Source of the DNA: RBC074 sp035429885
GTDB taxonomy: Bacteria > Acidobacteriota > Blastocatellia > RBC074
Direction: 5' to 3'
Assembly: GCA_035429885.1 (NCBI GenBank)
Contig: DAOMFR010000004.1
Coordinates: 1 to 64,000, forward strand
DNA length: 64,000 nt
Positions within the stretch are counted from its first letter, which is position 1. Each line of letters begins with the position of its first letter. A program made the translations under genes and the position numbers. Below, in pieces: positions 7,317 to 14,278 of this stretch. The notes under the pieces were generated by a model. The model was not told where the DNA came from, did no database searches, and worked only from the letters and a program-made list of their open reading frames with translations.

Positions 7317-8611
7317 TATTTACTGATCAACTTCTTTGCCGCAAAGCGGCGAATAGCCAACTGACTGGCTTTCATTTAGCCTTTCGCGTCCTGTTTTTTG
7401 GGTTATTTCTGACAGCCGTGTCGGCCCTGACGGGCTGCAACAAAGCGGAACAGATGCAAACCGTCGCCACCGATGCGGCCAAACCTGACGCGAAAGCGAC
7501 AACTCAACCAGCCAAAGACCCGAACGTGCTAACGCTCTCGGATGAATCCATCAAATTGGCCAAGCTGGAATTTTCCGAAGCAGTTGAAAAAGAAATCGTC
7601 GCCCCACTTGAAGCGACTGGGCGAGTCACCATCAACGAAGACGCAACGGCCCGCGTCGGTTCACTGTTTTCCGGGCGCATTCTGGACGTCAACGCCAAAG
7701 TCGGCGACCACGTGCGAAAGGGTCAGCCACTGGCCAAGATGCACACACACGAAGTTCACGAAGCCGAAGCCGAATGGTTCAAAGCTCAGGCGGAATTGAA
7801 ACAGCAACAAACTCAGGCGGCGTTCGCCAAAACGGCTCTGGAACGAGCCGAACGCTTGTTGCAGGCAAAAGCCATTTCCCAGCACGAAGTGGACAAGGCT
7901 CGATTAGACTTCCAGGCGACACAACAAGAAATTCAGCGCGCCGAAGCCGAAGTCGAACGCGCTCGCGGACATCGGGAACATCTGAATCTGCCAGAAGACC
8001 AGCACGATTACGACGCGCCGATCCTTGTTCGCGCGCCTTCGGCGGGAATTGTCCTGAAACGTGAAATCACTGCCGGAGCCAGTGTCAATCCCGGCGACCC
8101 CTTGTTTTTCATCGGCGACCTTTCCAGCGTCTGGGTGATTGCCGAAGTTGCGGAAAAAAATCTGTCTGCGATCAAGATTGGCTTGCCGGTGGAAATCAGC
8201 GTTGCGGCATTTCCGGACACCACTTTCAGCGGGCGCATTGCGCGCATTGGCGAAGTGATGAACGCGCAAACTCGCACTGTCGAAGTCCGCTGTCTGGCGG
8301 ACAATCGCCAGGGCAAATTGAAAGCGGAAATGTTCGCCAGCATCAGTCTGGCCGTCGGAGAAAAACGTCCGGCCGTGCTGGTCAGCCAAAAAGCCTTGCA
8401 GGAAATGGAAGGCCAAACCGTCGTGTTCATCGCTCGTGACAGCAACCAGAGTGGACGGCAATTTGAACGCCGCGTCGTCAAACTCGGTCGCAAACAAGGC
8501 GAGCTGATGGAAATCATCTCCGGCTTATCCGTCGGCGACCGAGTGGTCACCAACGGCAGCTTCACCCTAAAATCGGAAATGCTGAAGAGCCAGCTTGCCG
8601 AAGAAGAATAA
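7313..8611 (+). CDS. Efflux periplasmic adaptor (membrane fusion) lipoprotein, CusB/CzcB-like
   Basis: 432 residues. The N-terminus has a hydrophobic signal ending in a lipobox-like LTGC, so it is probably a lipoprotein anchored in the inner membrane. Next come a half barrel-sandwich (SLFSGRILDVNAKVGDHVRKGQ), a coiled-coil hairpin (about residues 145-225, rich in E/A/K/Q), the second lipoyl half (IVRAPSAGIVLKREITAGASV), a beta-barrel (VWVIAEVAEKNLSAIKIG) and a membrane-proximal domain. The Met start overlaps the stop of the TolC gene. The pair would bridge an inner-membrane pump to TolC, but the cognate pump gene is absent and the next gene is trmJ. Confidence 0.85.
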   Translation: MIFTDQLLCRKAANSQLTGFHLAFRVLFFGLFLTAVSALTGCNKAEQMQTVATDAAKPDAKATTQPAKDPNVLTLSDESIKLAKLEFSEAVEKEIVAPLEATGRVTINEDATARVGSLFSGRILDVNAKVGDHVRKGQPLAKMHTHEVHEAEAEWFKAQAELKQQQTQAAFAKTALERAERLLQAKAISQHEVDKARLDFQATQQEIQRAEAEVERARGHREHLNLPEDQHDYDAPILVRAPSAGIVLKREITAGASVNPGDPLFFIGDLSSVWVIAEVAEKNLSAIKIGLPVEISVAAFPDTTFSGRIARIGEVMNAQTRTVEVRCLADNRQGKLKAEMFASISLAVGEKRPAVLVSQKALQEMEGQTVVFIARDSNQSGRQFERRVVKLGRKQGELMEIISGLSVGDRVVTNGSFTLKSEMLKSQLAEEE

Positions 8612-8650
8612 TCGGCAACCATCATTTGCTTCCGTAATTAGTGAGTCCAG

Positions 8651-9361
8651 ATGCCGCCGTCAAATTGCAGAATTGTGCTGGTTCGCCCGCGCGACCCGAA
8701 TAACATCGGAGCCGTCGCGCGAGCCATGAAGAACTTCGGGTTTGCCGACCTGGCAGTTGTCGGAGTTCATCCGCCAAATTGGGACGAAGTGACTTCAGCC
8801 CCACACGCGACTGATTTGCTGGCCAATGCTCATGTCTTCGCCACGCTCAAGGAAGCTGTTGCCGACTGCGATCTGGTCATCGGCACAACCGATCGAACCC
8901 GCGTGGAGCAAAAACAAACCGTTTATACGCCTTTCGATCTAAGCCGCGATCTGGCCGAAACCAGTTACAAACTGGCGCTGGTCTTCGGCTCGGAAAAGCA
9001 CGGACTGACCAACGAAGATTTCAGCCACTGCCATCGCGTGATGAGCATTCCGTCGCAACCGAATTGCCCTTCGATGAATTTGGGCCAGGCCGTTGCCGTC
9101 TGTTGTTACGAACTGATTCGTGACCAGGCTCAAGCCGAAATCCTTCCCCGGCCCGCTGAAACCGCCACAGCCAGAGCCAGCGAAGAGATGGTGCAACTTT
9201 CACTGGACGTGTTGCGGCAACTTGATTTTGTCTTGCCCGGCAACGAGTCGAATCTGACCCAGCGCATTCGCGGCAGCCTGTTGCGATTGCATCCCACCAA
9301 GTACGACATCGAAATGCTGTGCGGAATCCTGAGTCGAATCCGGCGCAGGTTGAATGACTGA
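8651..9361 (+). CDS. trmJ: tRNA (cytidine/uridine-2'-O-)-methyltransferase TrmJ
   Basis: 236 residues of the SPOUT (TrmH-type) methyltransferase fold. The three diagnostic motifs are present: RPRDPNNIGAVARAMKNFG near the N-terminus, LVFGSEKHGLTNED in the middle and PSMNLGQAVAVCCYEL, which together form the trefoil-knot SAM site. TrmJ 2'-O-methylates position 32 of tRNA anticodon loops. The C-terminal helical extension (about residues 165-236, ending in RRLND) is also typical of TrmJ. A hairpin terminator follows the stop codon. Confidence 0.88.
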   Translation: MPPSNCRIVLVRPRDPNNIGAVARAMKNFGFADLAVVGVHPPNWDEVTSAPHATDLLANAHVFATLKEAVADCDLVIGTTDRTRVEQKQTVYTPFDLSRDLAETSYKLALVFGSEKHGLTNEDFSHCHRVMSIPSQPNCPSMNLGQAVAVCCYELIRDQAQAEILPRPAETATARASEEMVQLSLDVLRQLDFVLPGNESNLTQRIRGSLLRLHPTKYDIEMLCGILSRIRRRLND

Positions 9362-9369
9362 TAAACACA

Positions 9370-9400
9370 AAAGCAGAGCGCAAACAGAATCCTCTGCTTT
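9370..9400. terminator. Hairpin terminator after trmJ
   Basis: Nine-base arms AAAGCAGAG (9370-9378) and CTCTGCTTT (9392-9400) pair perfectly just after the trmJ stop. An overlapping alternative pairing, GCAGAGCG with CGCTCTGC, is also possible. It lies between convergent genes and may serve both. Confidence 0.6.
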
Positions 9401-9438
9401 ACGCTCTGCGTAGTTGGGGAAGTTAGAATGCTTTGGGT

Positions 9439-9801
9439 TTATTTAACCCCGAAGTCCGGCACCGGTTGCAGCCAGCGCCGCACCTCCATCAGGTTTTCCT
9501 TCAGCACGTAACCACACGCGCCAGCGTTTCGTGCAGCTTCACGCAATTGACCGTCTCCGTGATCGGTGACAATCAGGACATGCGCATCGGGGTAGTCCGC
9601 TTTGATCCGGCTGGTCGCAGTGATGCCATCCAATCCTGGCAGTTGAATATCCATCAACACCCAATCCGGCTGGTTGGCCACGTACAAGCCGAAAGCCGCG
9701 TCGCCTGTGCCGCACTCGATGACGACTTCAGCCAAACCGCCGATCATGCTTTTGATCAGCCGTCGCATCAGTTCGTCATCTTCGACAATCAGAGCTTTCA
9801 C
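9439..9801 (-). CDS. Stand-alone receiver-domain response regulator (Asp51)
   Basis: 120 residues and only a CheY-like receiver. It starts at a GTG (9801-9799) with AGGAG 6 bases upstream; the open frame further up is not family-like. The signature is complete: acidic pair in IVEDDE, phospho-acceptor Asp51 in WVLMDIQLPGLDG, Thr in VTDHGD, and Lys in YVLKENLMEV. It has no output domain. It lies 76 bases downstream of the truncated propeller-LamG gene and probably shares its transcript. Its closest relative in the window is the receiver at 13134-13487, of nearly equal length but with Glu51. Confidence 0.82.
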   Translation of the reverse strand: MKALIVEDDELMRRLIKSMIGGLAEVVIECGTGDAAFGLYVANQPDWVLMDIQLPGLDGITATSRIKADYPDAHVLIVTDHGDGQLREAARNAGACGYVLKENLMEVRRWLQPVPDFGVK

Positions 9802-9877
9802 CTTGCTCCTGCCTCTGCCGCCTTGGCTTATGTGGAAATTCGCTTGGTGTTTAATTTTCGCGCTGTTTCTTGGTGGC

Positions 9878-11053
9878 TTATTGATTACCCGCTGCGAGCA
9901 ATTGGATATCCGATACAGGTAATGCGCGGTTGTAAATCCGTAAATCGTCCAGGTGACCAGTGAAGTAGGCTTCGCCCCAGACTGCACGCCCAATGTTCAT
10001 CACGCCGCTAGCTTGAAACATGCCTTTGGAAATATCGCTCGCCACCAGGACACCATCGCGATAAATCTTGCGCGCACGATACCAACCGTGCGAAGTGGCC
10101 ATCCAGATGGAATCTTCCTGGTCCTTGGCGATGGAATAAACGGTGGAATTCAAGATTCCCTCAGCTTCACCGTAAAACGTAAAGCGCCCATCCTTGAATC
10201 GCGCCATCGAACTTTCTGTAACCTTGCCAAGAGGTCTGGTAAACCAAACGCCTCCATCCGCGTCATCACACACCGGGCGAAGTAACGACACGTCAGAAAA
10301 GTGTGTCACTTGTCCGTCACGCAATCGGTACACTTTCGCTCCGTCCCCTACCCACAAATTTCCCTGACGATCTTCGTATGGCCAAAGATCGTTGAAGAAA
10401 TTATCCGAGAACGGTTTGATCGAATACTCAATGGCGCGCCCATCTTTGACTTGTTTGATTCCGTTGGCATCAATCATCACCTGCATGCCGGAAGACGCCA
10501 GATAATGTTTTGAGTTGGAACTCTGAAATTGCGGAGGCGCAGGAACAATTTTGCCATCGCGCCAAAAAACAGGGCCTAGAGAGGTCGCAATCACCGGCGC
10601 TCCCGTCAGGTCTGGAAAGATCAGGTAGATTTGATTGCTCGGCAGACCATCGGCGGTCGTGTACGTCTTGAAACCCCCATTGCGGTAAACCGTTAATCCG
10701 GCATCGTCCGTTCCGAACAACAGCGTTCCGTCCTGGGTTTCGTACAAATCCGTAAACCGGTTGCCGTTAATGCCTTTGGTATTACTTTTGTCGAACACCT
10801 TGAAGCGCACGCCATCAAACCGAGCCAATCCATCAAAGGTCGTCAACCACAAATACCCATCGCGGGTCTGCAACACCCTGAAAACAGTGTTTTGCGGTAA
10901 TCCATTGTCGGTCGTCCAGTGGTCAAATTGATAAGGCTGTGACTGTGCGAATGTGCTTGAACTCACCCAAATGAGCAGCACAAACCACAATGCCGCACTC
11001 CAGGGCGCGTGAGGAAACCTCTTTTGGGGAAACAACTCAAAGAGTGCAGGCAT
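9878..11053 (-). CDS. Secreted two-component-type beta-propeller protein truncated and fused to a LamG-like tail
   Basis: 391 residues from ATG 11053, chosen for the GGAG 8 bases upstream and the signal peptide that follows (WSAALWFVLLIWVSSSTFA). Residues up to about 325 match the propeller of the sensor kinase at 14279-17347 (FDHWTTDNGLPQNTV, GYLWLTT.DGLARFDGVRF, DRQGNLWVG). The sequence then jumps to KIYRDGVLVASD...NIGR...YFTGHLDDLRIYNRAL, the typical end of a LamG/concanavalin-like lectin domain. The remaining propeller blades, Y_Y_Y domain, membrane helix and kinase are missing. The frame is intact, so it is a chimera and not simply a broken gene. It shares a promoter layout with the intact paralogue. 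Confidence 0.75.
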   Translation of the reverse strand: MPALFELFPQKRFPHAPWSAALWFVLLIWVSSSTFAQSQPYQFDHWTTDNGLPQNTVFRVLQTRDGYLWLTTFDGLARFDGVRFKVFDKSNTKGINGNRFTDLYETQDGTLLFGTDDAGLTVYRNGGFKTYTTADGLPSNQIYLIFPDLTGAPVIATSLGPVFWRDGKIVPAPPQFQSSNSKHYLASSGMQVMIDANGIKQVKDGRAIEYSIKPFSDNFFNDLWPYEDRQGNLWVGDGAKVYRLRDGQVTHFSDVSLLRPVCDDADGGVWFTRPLGKVTESSMARFKDGRFTFYGEAEGILNSTVYSIAKDQEDSIWMATSHGWYRARKIYRDGVLVASDISKGMFQASGVMNIGRAVWGEAYFTGHLDDLRIYNRALPVSDIQLLAAGNQ

Positions 11054-11111
11054 GAAGTTTCTCCCGAACAAACCGGTTGCTCGTAACCAAGCAAAGTGGA
11101 AAAGAGCGCGT

Positions 11112-11140
11112 ATGCTAGCCGGGCACTGAGAAAGCAGCAA
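11112..11140 (-). promoter_or_regulatory. Sigma70-type promoter for the propeller-LamG gene
   Basis: On the minus strand TTGCTG (11140-11135), 17 bases, then TAGCAT (11117-11112), about 60 bases upstream of the ATG at 11053. The block GCCCGGCTAGCAT is repeated almost identically ahead of the paralogous sensor kinase, with the same 17-base spacing. Confidence 0.5.
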
Positions 11141-11196
11141 GCCTTCAAAAGCGTTGAAAACGGCGGAAACTTTTCTCATTCCCTCCATGAAGAAAG

Positions 11197-11248
11197 CCTT
11201 GCCTGTTCTTGAAAACCTCGGCGATTCGCCGACGAGCAACAGGCAAGG
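11197..11248 (-). terminator. Terminator of the RCC1-repeat protein gene
   Basis: Arms CCTTGCCTGTT (11197-11207) and AACAGGCAAGG (11238-11248) pair perfectly. Inside the loop a second palindrome (CGGCGATTCGCCG) can form. On the minus strand the stem is followed by CTTTCTTC. It starts 46 bases after the stop at 11294. Confidence 0.7.
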
Positions 11249-11293
11249 TCGTTCATTGAAGGAAAGTCATCAGACTTCGACTAAATCACAAGC

Positions 11294-13090
11294 TTATCGG
11301 AACTGGAAGTTGGCCACCCGGGTCGTGCCATCGTTAAATTTCAACTGCAACTGACGGCACGTTCCCTTCCAGGCTTTATCCGTTTTCCACACGTAGATGT
11401 AAGTGTCGGTCGCCGCGTCATAACTCAATGCGCTATTGCTGGCCGTCAGAGTTTCTTCCACTTCATCGGTCACGTTTGTGCCGCAAACCAACGGCACCGA
11501 AATCGGTGAACCTGCCGCAAAAATCGCTAAGCCTTTGTTTCCACTCAAAGAAAACTTCACCGCAACGCCTCTGCCTGCGGACATAACATTGACAGCAGGG
11601 GCGGCGTCCACGGGTTGTTGAAATCCGCCGAAGTTGTACAGCACTGTCACCGTGAAACTGCACGTGGTTTGATTGTTCGCCCCATCAGTGGCCGTTAACG
11701 TAACCGTCGTTGTGCCCAACGGGAACACCGACCCGGAAGCTTTGCTGGGCGTGATCATCACGTTACTGCAATTGTCTGTCGCCGTCGGGGATGAATAGTC
11801 AACCGCCATTGCCGTGTCCATCGAATTCAGCGGCAAAGTGACAACCACGTTGGTTGGACAGGTCAGCGTCGGTTTCGTTGTGTCCACTACAGTGACGGTG
11901 GCCGCTGTAGAATTGGATGCGCCATTGCTATCAGTCACGGTTAACATCACGGTATTCGCGCCAAGACCAAATGGGCCATTCGAATCCAGTGAAAGCGCGA
12001 TCGCATCTCGGTCCGGATCGTAAGAGCCATTATTCACTTGAGCTGCTGTGATAGTTGCCGAGCAGTTGGCTCCGGCGGAAATAGTAATGTTTTTGCTGAC
12101 GGCCACCGGCGCATTATTCGGAGGTTTGATCGCCAGGCTGTGATACGTTCCAGCAGCAATGGCTCTAACACCATTCAAATTGCCGGGAATGTTAGTCTGA
12201 CCGTTTGCGTTAAGCCCCCAACCAATCACCGTACCATTGGATTTCAAGGCCAATCCATGTCCGTATCCGGCAACGACTGCAACAACTCCGCTTTTGGCAG
12301 CAACGGGAATGTCCAGACGGCCAAGGTAATCATCTCCCCACCCGATCACTTCACCGGTGTTTTTGACGACCAAGGAGAATGTTCCTCCCCCAGCGATGGC
12401 AATCACGCCGCTTTGGGCTGCCGCAGGGGGAGTGGCTCGGCCAAAAGCATTGTCTCCCCAGCCAATGACTTCGCCCGTGTCTTTCAGTGCCAGGCAGTGA
12501 TAAAAACCTGCCGAAATGGCGATCACACCACTTTGCGCGGCAACAGGCACGCTGGAAATATTGCCCCAAACAATGACTCCTCCTGTGTCTTTCAATGCCA
12601 TGCTGAAATTGGTTCCAGCAGAAATGGCAATTACCCCACTTTGGGCAGCGGCGGGAATGTTTAGTTGGCCACCGTTATTCATTCCCCAGCCGATCACTTG
12701 GCCCGTGCTCTTCAATGCCAAGCTGTGAACTTGTCCTGAGGCAATCGCGATCACATCGCTTTTGGCTGCGGCGGGGATATTCAATTGCCCGTAATCATTC
12801 CATCCCCACCCAATGACTTCCCCCATTTGTGTCAACGCTAGGCTGAAAGCTTCCCCTGCAGAAATTGCTGTAATTCCAGTTTGGGCGGCAACGGGGACTG
12901 TGGTTTCACCACTAAGATTCGTGCTCCAACCAACGACTCTTCCCGGCTCAACGGTTGTTGTTTCGTTCGAGACCACTGATTTCATGGCTGCCTGCTGAGG
13001 CGTTGAGCTGACTAGCAACCCAAGACCGGCAACGCCAAATAATAGCGTCAACAGAGTCAACTTGTGGGCCTGTTTCTTGTTTAATTTCAT
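11294..13090 (-). CDS. Secreted RCC1-repeat protein with HYR-like and PxKF-like C-terminal domains
   Basis: 598 residues from ATG 13090, which has a perfect GGAGG 6 bases upstream. A signal peptide (LTLLTLLFGVAGLGLLVSS) leads to seven RCC1-type blades of about 40 residues with the pattern VIGWG-N--GQ-NIP-AA-SGVIAISAG--HSLALK-TG, which would close into a seven-bladed propeller. Then come an Ig/cadherin-like stretch (DPDRDAIALSLDSNGPF), an HYR-like domain (PTLTCPTNVVV...TATDNCS...FPLGTTTVTLTATD) and a C-terminal domain ending YVWKTDKAWKGTCRQLQLKFNDGT, like the PxKF domain of secreted bacterial proteins. The ligand is unknown. It is 43 bases downstream of the Glu51 receiver gene and probably cotranscribed. 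Confidence 0.82.
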   Translation of the reverse strand: MKLNKKQAHKLTLLTLLFGVAGLGLLVSSTPQQAAMKSVVSNETTTVEPGRVVGWSTNLSGETTVPVAAQTGITAISAGEAFSLALTQMGEVIGWGWNDYGQLNIPAAAKSDVIAIASGQVHSLALKSTGQVIGWGMNNGGQLNIPAAAQSGVIAISAGTNFSMALKDTGGVIVWGNISSVPVAAQSGVIAISAGFYHCLALKDTGEVIGWGDNAFGRATPPAAAQSGVIAIAGGGTFSLVVKNTGEVIGWGDDYLGRLDIPVAAKSGVVAVVAGYGHGLALKSNGTVIGWGLNANGQTNIPGNLNGVRAIAAGTYHSLAIKPPNNAPVAVSKNITISAGANCSATITAAQVNNGSYDPDRDAIALSLDSNGPFGLGANTVMLTVTDSNGASNSTAATVTVVDTTKPTLTCPTNVVVTLPLNSMDTAMAVDYSSPTATDNCSNVMITPSKASGSVFPLGTTTVTLTATDGANNQTTCSFTVTVLYNFGGFQQPVDAAPAVNVMSAGRGVAVKFSLSGNKGLAIFAAGSPISVPLVCGTNVTDEVEETLTASNSALSYDAATDTYIYVWKTDKAWKGTCRQLQLKFNDGTTRVANFQFR

Positions 13091-13133
13091 GTGTTCCTCC
13101 AAAGGTTGCGGGGTCATCCGCGAGGTGCAAGGG

Positions 13134-13487
13134 TTATTGCCGCAGCGACGATTGCAACAATCGCCGCACTTCAATCAGGTTTTCTTTCAACACGAACCCC
13201 GTGGCTCCTGCATGAAAAGCTGCCTGCCGCAGGTCCGCGTCGTCGTAGCTGGTCACAATCACGATTCTGGATTCCGGAAAGCTCGCGTGAATCTGTTTAG
13301 TCAGCGCAATACCATTGATCGTTTTCAGCTCGTTCTCCATCAACACCCAATCGGGCAGATGACGAGCACAATCGGCCATCACTTGGCTGCTGTCCGAACA
13401 TTCGTGACATGTCCAAAGCGGCAAACAAACAATGGCGCGGAGTAAACGCCGCATTCCTTCGTTGTCTTCGACAATCAGTATGGTCAT
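13134..13487 (-). CDS. Stand-alone receiver-domain protein with Glu51 in place of the phospho-acceptor Asp
   Basis: 117 residues, a CheY-like receiver only. The ATG at 13487 has GGAGG 6 bases upstream. Lined up with the receiver at 9439-9801 (LPDWVLM against QPDWVLM; VLKENLIEVRRLLQ against VLKENLMEVRRWLQ), the acceptor position 51 is Glu (LMENELKTING) instead of Asp. The acidic pocket (VEDNE), Thr/Ser (VTSYDD) and Lys (FVLKEN) are kept. A Glu there cannot be phosphorylated in the normal way and can mimic the active state. It is the first gene of a likely two-gene unit with the RCC1 protein. Confidence 0.8.
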   Translation of the reverse strand: MTILIVEDNEGMRRLLRAIVCLPLWTCHECSDSSQVMADCARHLPDWVLMENELKTINGIALTKQIHASFPESRIVIVTSYDDADLRQAAFHAGATGFVLKENLIEVRRLLQSSLRQ

Positions 13488-13562
13488 TGTCCGCCTCCGC
13501 TTTCATGGTGTGACGGCGCGGATTATGGCGAGCAGGACTGGTTAAGAGTATTCCCGCGTGTA

Positions 13563-13616
13563 GGTATTTTGGCTGCCGAATACCGGGTATTTTGATCTAC
13601 CCGATTGTGGGTAGAT
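13563..13616 (-). terminator. Structured spacer: hairpin after the NarL-type gene, plus short repeats
   Basis: A perfect 8-bp stem (ATCTACCC 13595-13602 with GGGTAGAT 13609-13616, loop of 6) lies just past the stop of the regulator at 13626 and is a likely terminator, although only CAAAATACC follows on the minus strand. Next to it are a 6-bp inverted repeat (GGTATT 13563-13568 / AATACC 13579-13584) and two copies of GGTATTTTG. These could also be regulator-binding sites for the unit starting at 13487. Confidence 0.45.
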
Positions 13617-13625
13617 GCCTGGAGT

Positions 13626-14273
13626 TTAGAGATGGGATTTATGTTCCAAGGCAAACCGCATCAACGCGTGATTGCCTTCAAGTTGCAGTTTGGCGCAGAT
13701 GTTTTTGCGGTGGGTTTGCACGGTGTGCGGGCTGATGAACAACGTGGCCGCGATATCTTTGCTGGTTTTGTAATCCGCCAGCAGTTTCAGCACCTGGCGT
13801 TCGGTGGGCGTCAGCGCATCCAGCGCGGAACTTTGCGGAGCCGTTTTACGACGACGCTGCCGGAATAGGTGCGTCGTCAGAGCAGGGCTAACATAATTCT
13901 GTCCTGCGGCAACGGCTCGGATGCAGGCCACAATGTCCGTCACGGAACTGTCTTTCAGCACATATCCTTTTGCGCCGAGCTCAAGCGCTTCGTCGAAAAA
14001 CTCTTCTTCGCAATGCACGGTTAGAAAAATGATTCCGACAGAAAAAGCTAGTTTGGCGATCGCGCGGGCGACATCAAACCCGTTCAAACCAGGCATGTCC
14101 ACATCCAGAATTGCGATATCTGGGTGGGTCGCACTGATTTGTTCCAACGCGGTTTGCCCGTCACCTGCTTCAGCGACAATTTGTAATCCAGGGTCTTTTT
14201 CAATCACCAAACACAATCCCTGGCGAACAATGGGGTGATCGTCGGCGACGATTAATCGGATTGGTTCTGCCAT
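13626..14273 (-). CDS. NarL/FixJ-family response regulator
   Basis: 215 residues from ATG 14273 (an in-frame GTG at 14282 is possible). The receiver domain (about 1-120) has the acidic pair in VADDHP, phospho-acceptor Asp in IAILDVDMPG, Thr in FLTVH and Lys in YVLKDSS. The C-terminal LuxR-type helix-turn-helix (about 150-210) reads LTPTERQVLKLLADYKTSKDIAATLFISPHTVQTHRKNI. It would bind DNA when phosphorylated by the adjacent kinase. The start lies next to the kinase stop (14279), so the pair is translationally linked. Target genes cannot be read from sequence. Confidence 0.9.
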   Translation of the reverse strand: MAEPIRLIVADDHPIVRQGLCLVIEKDPGLQIVAEAGDGQTALEQISATHPDIAILDVDMPGLNGFDVARAIAKLAFSVGIIFLTVHCEEEFFDEALELGAKGYVLKDSSVTDIVACIRAVAAGQNYVSPALTTHLFRQRRRKTAPQSSALDALTPTERQVLKLLADYKTSKDIAATLFISPHTVQTHRKNICAKLQLEGNHALMRFALEHKSHL

Positions 14274-14278
14274 CTCTT

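Noticed and set aside
12038..12664. 208-residue plus-strand ORF inside the RCC1 gene
   Set aside because: It is a shadow of the repeat-rich minus-strand gene and has no independent support.
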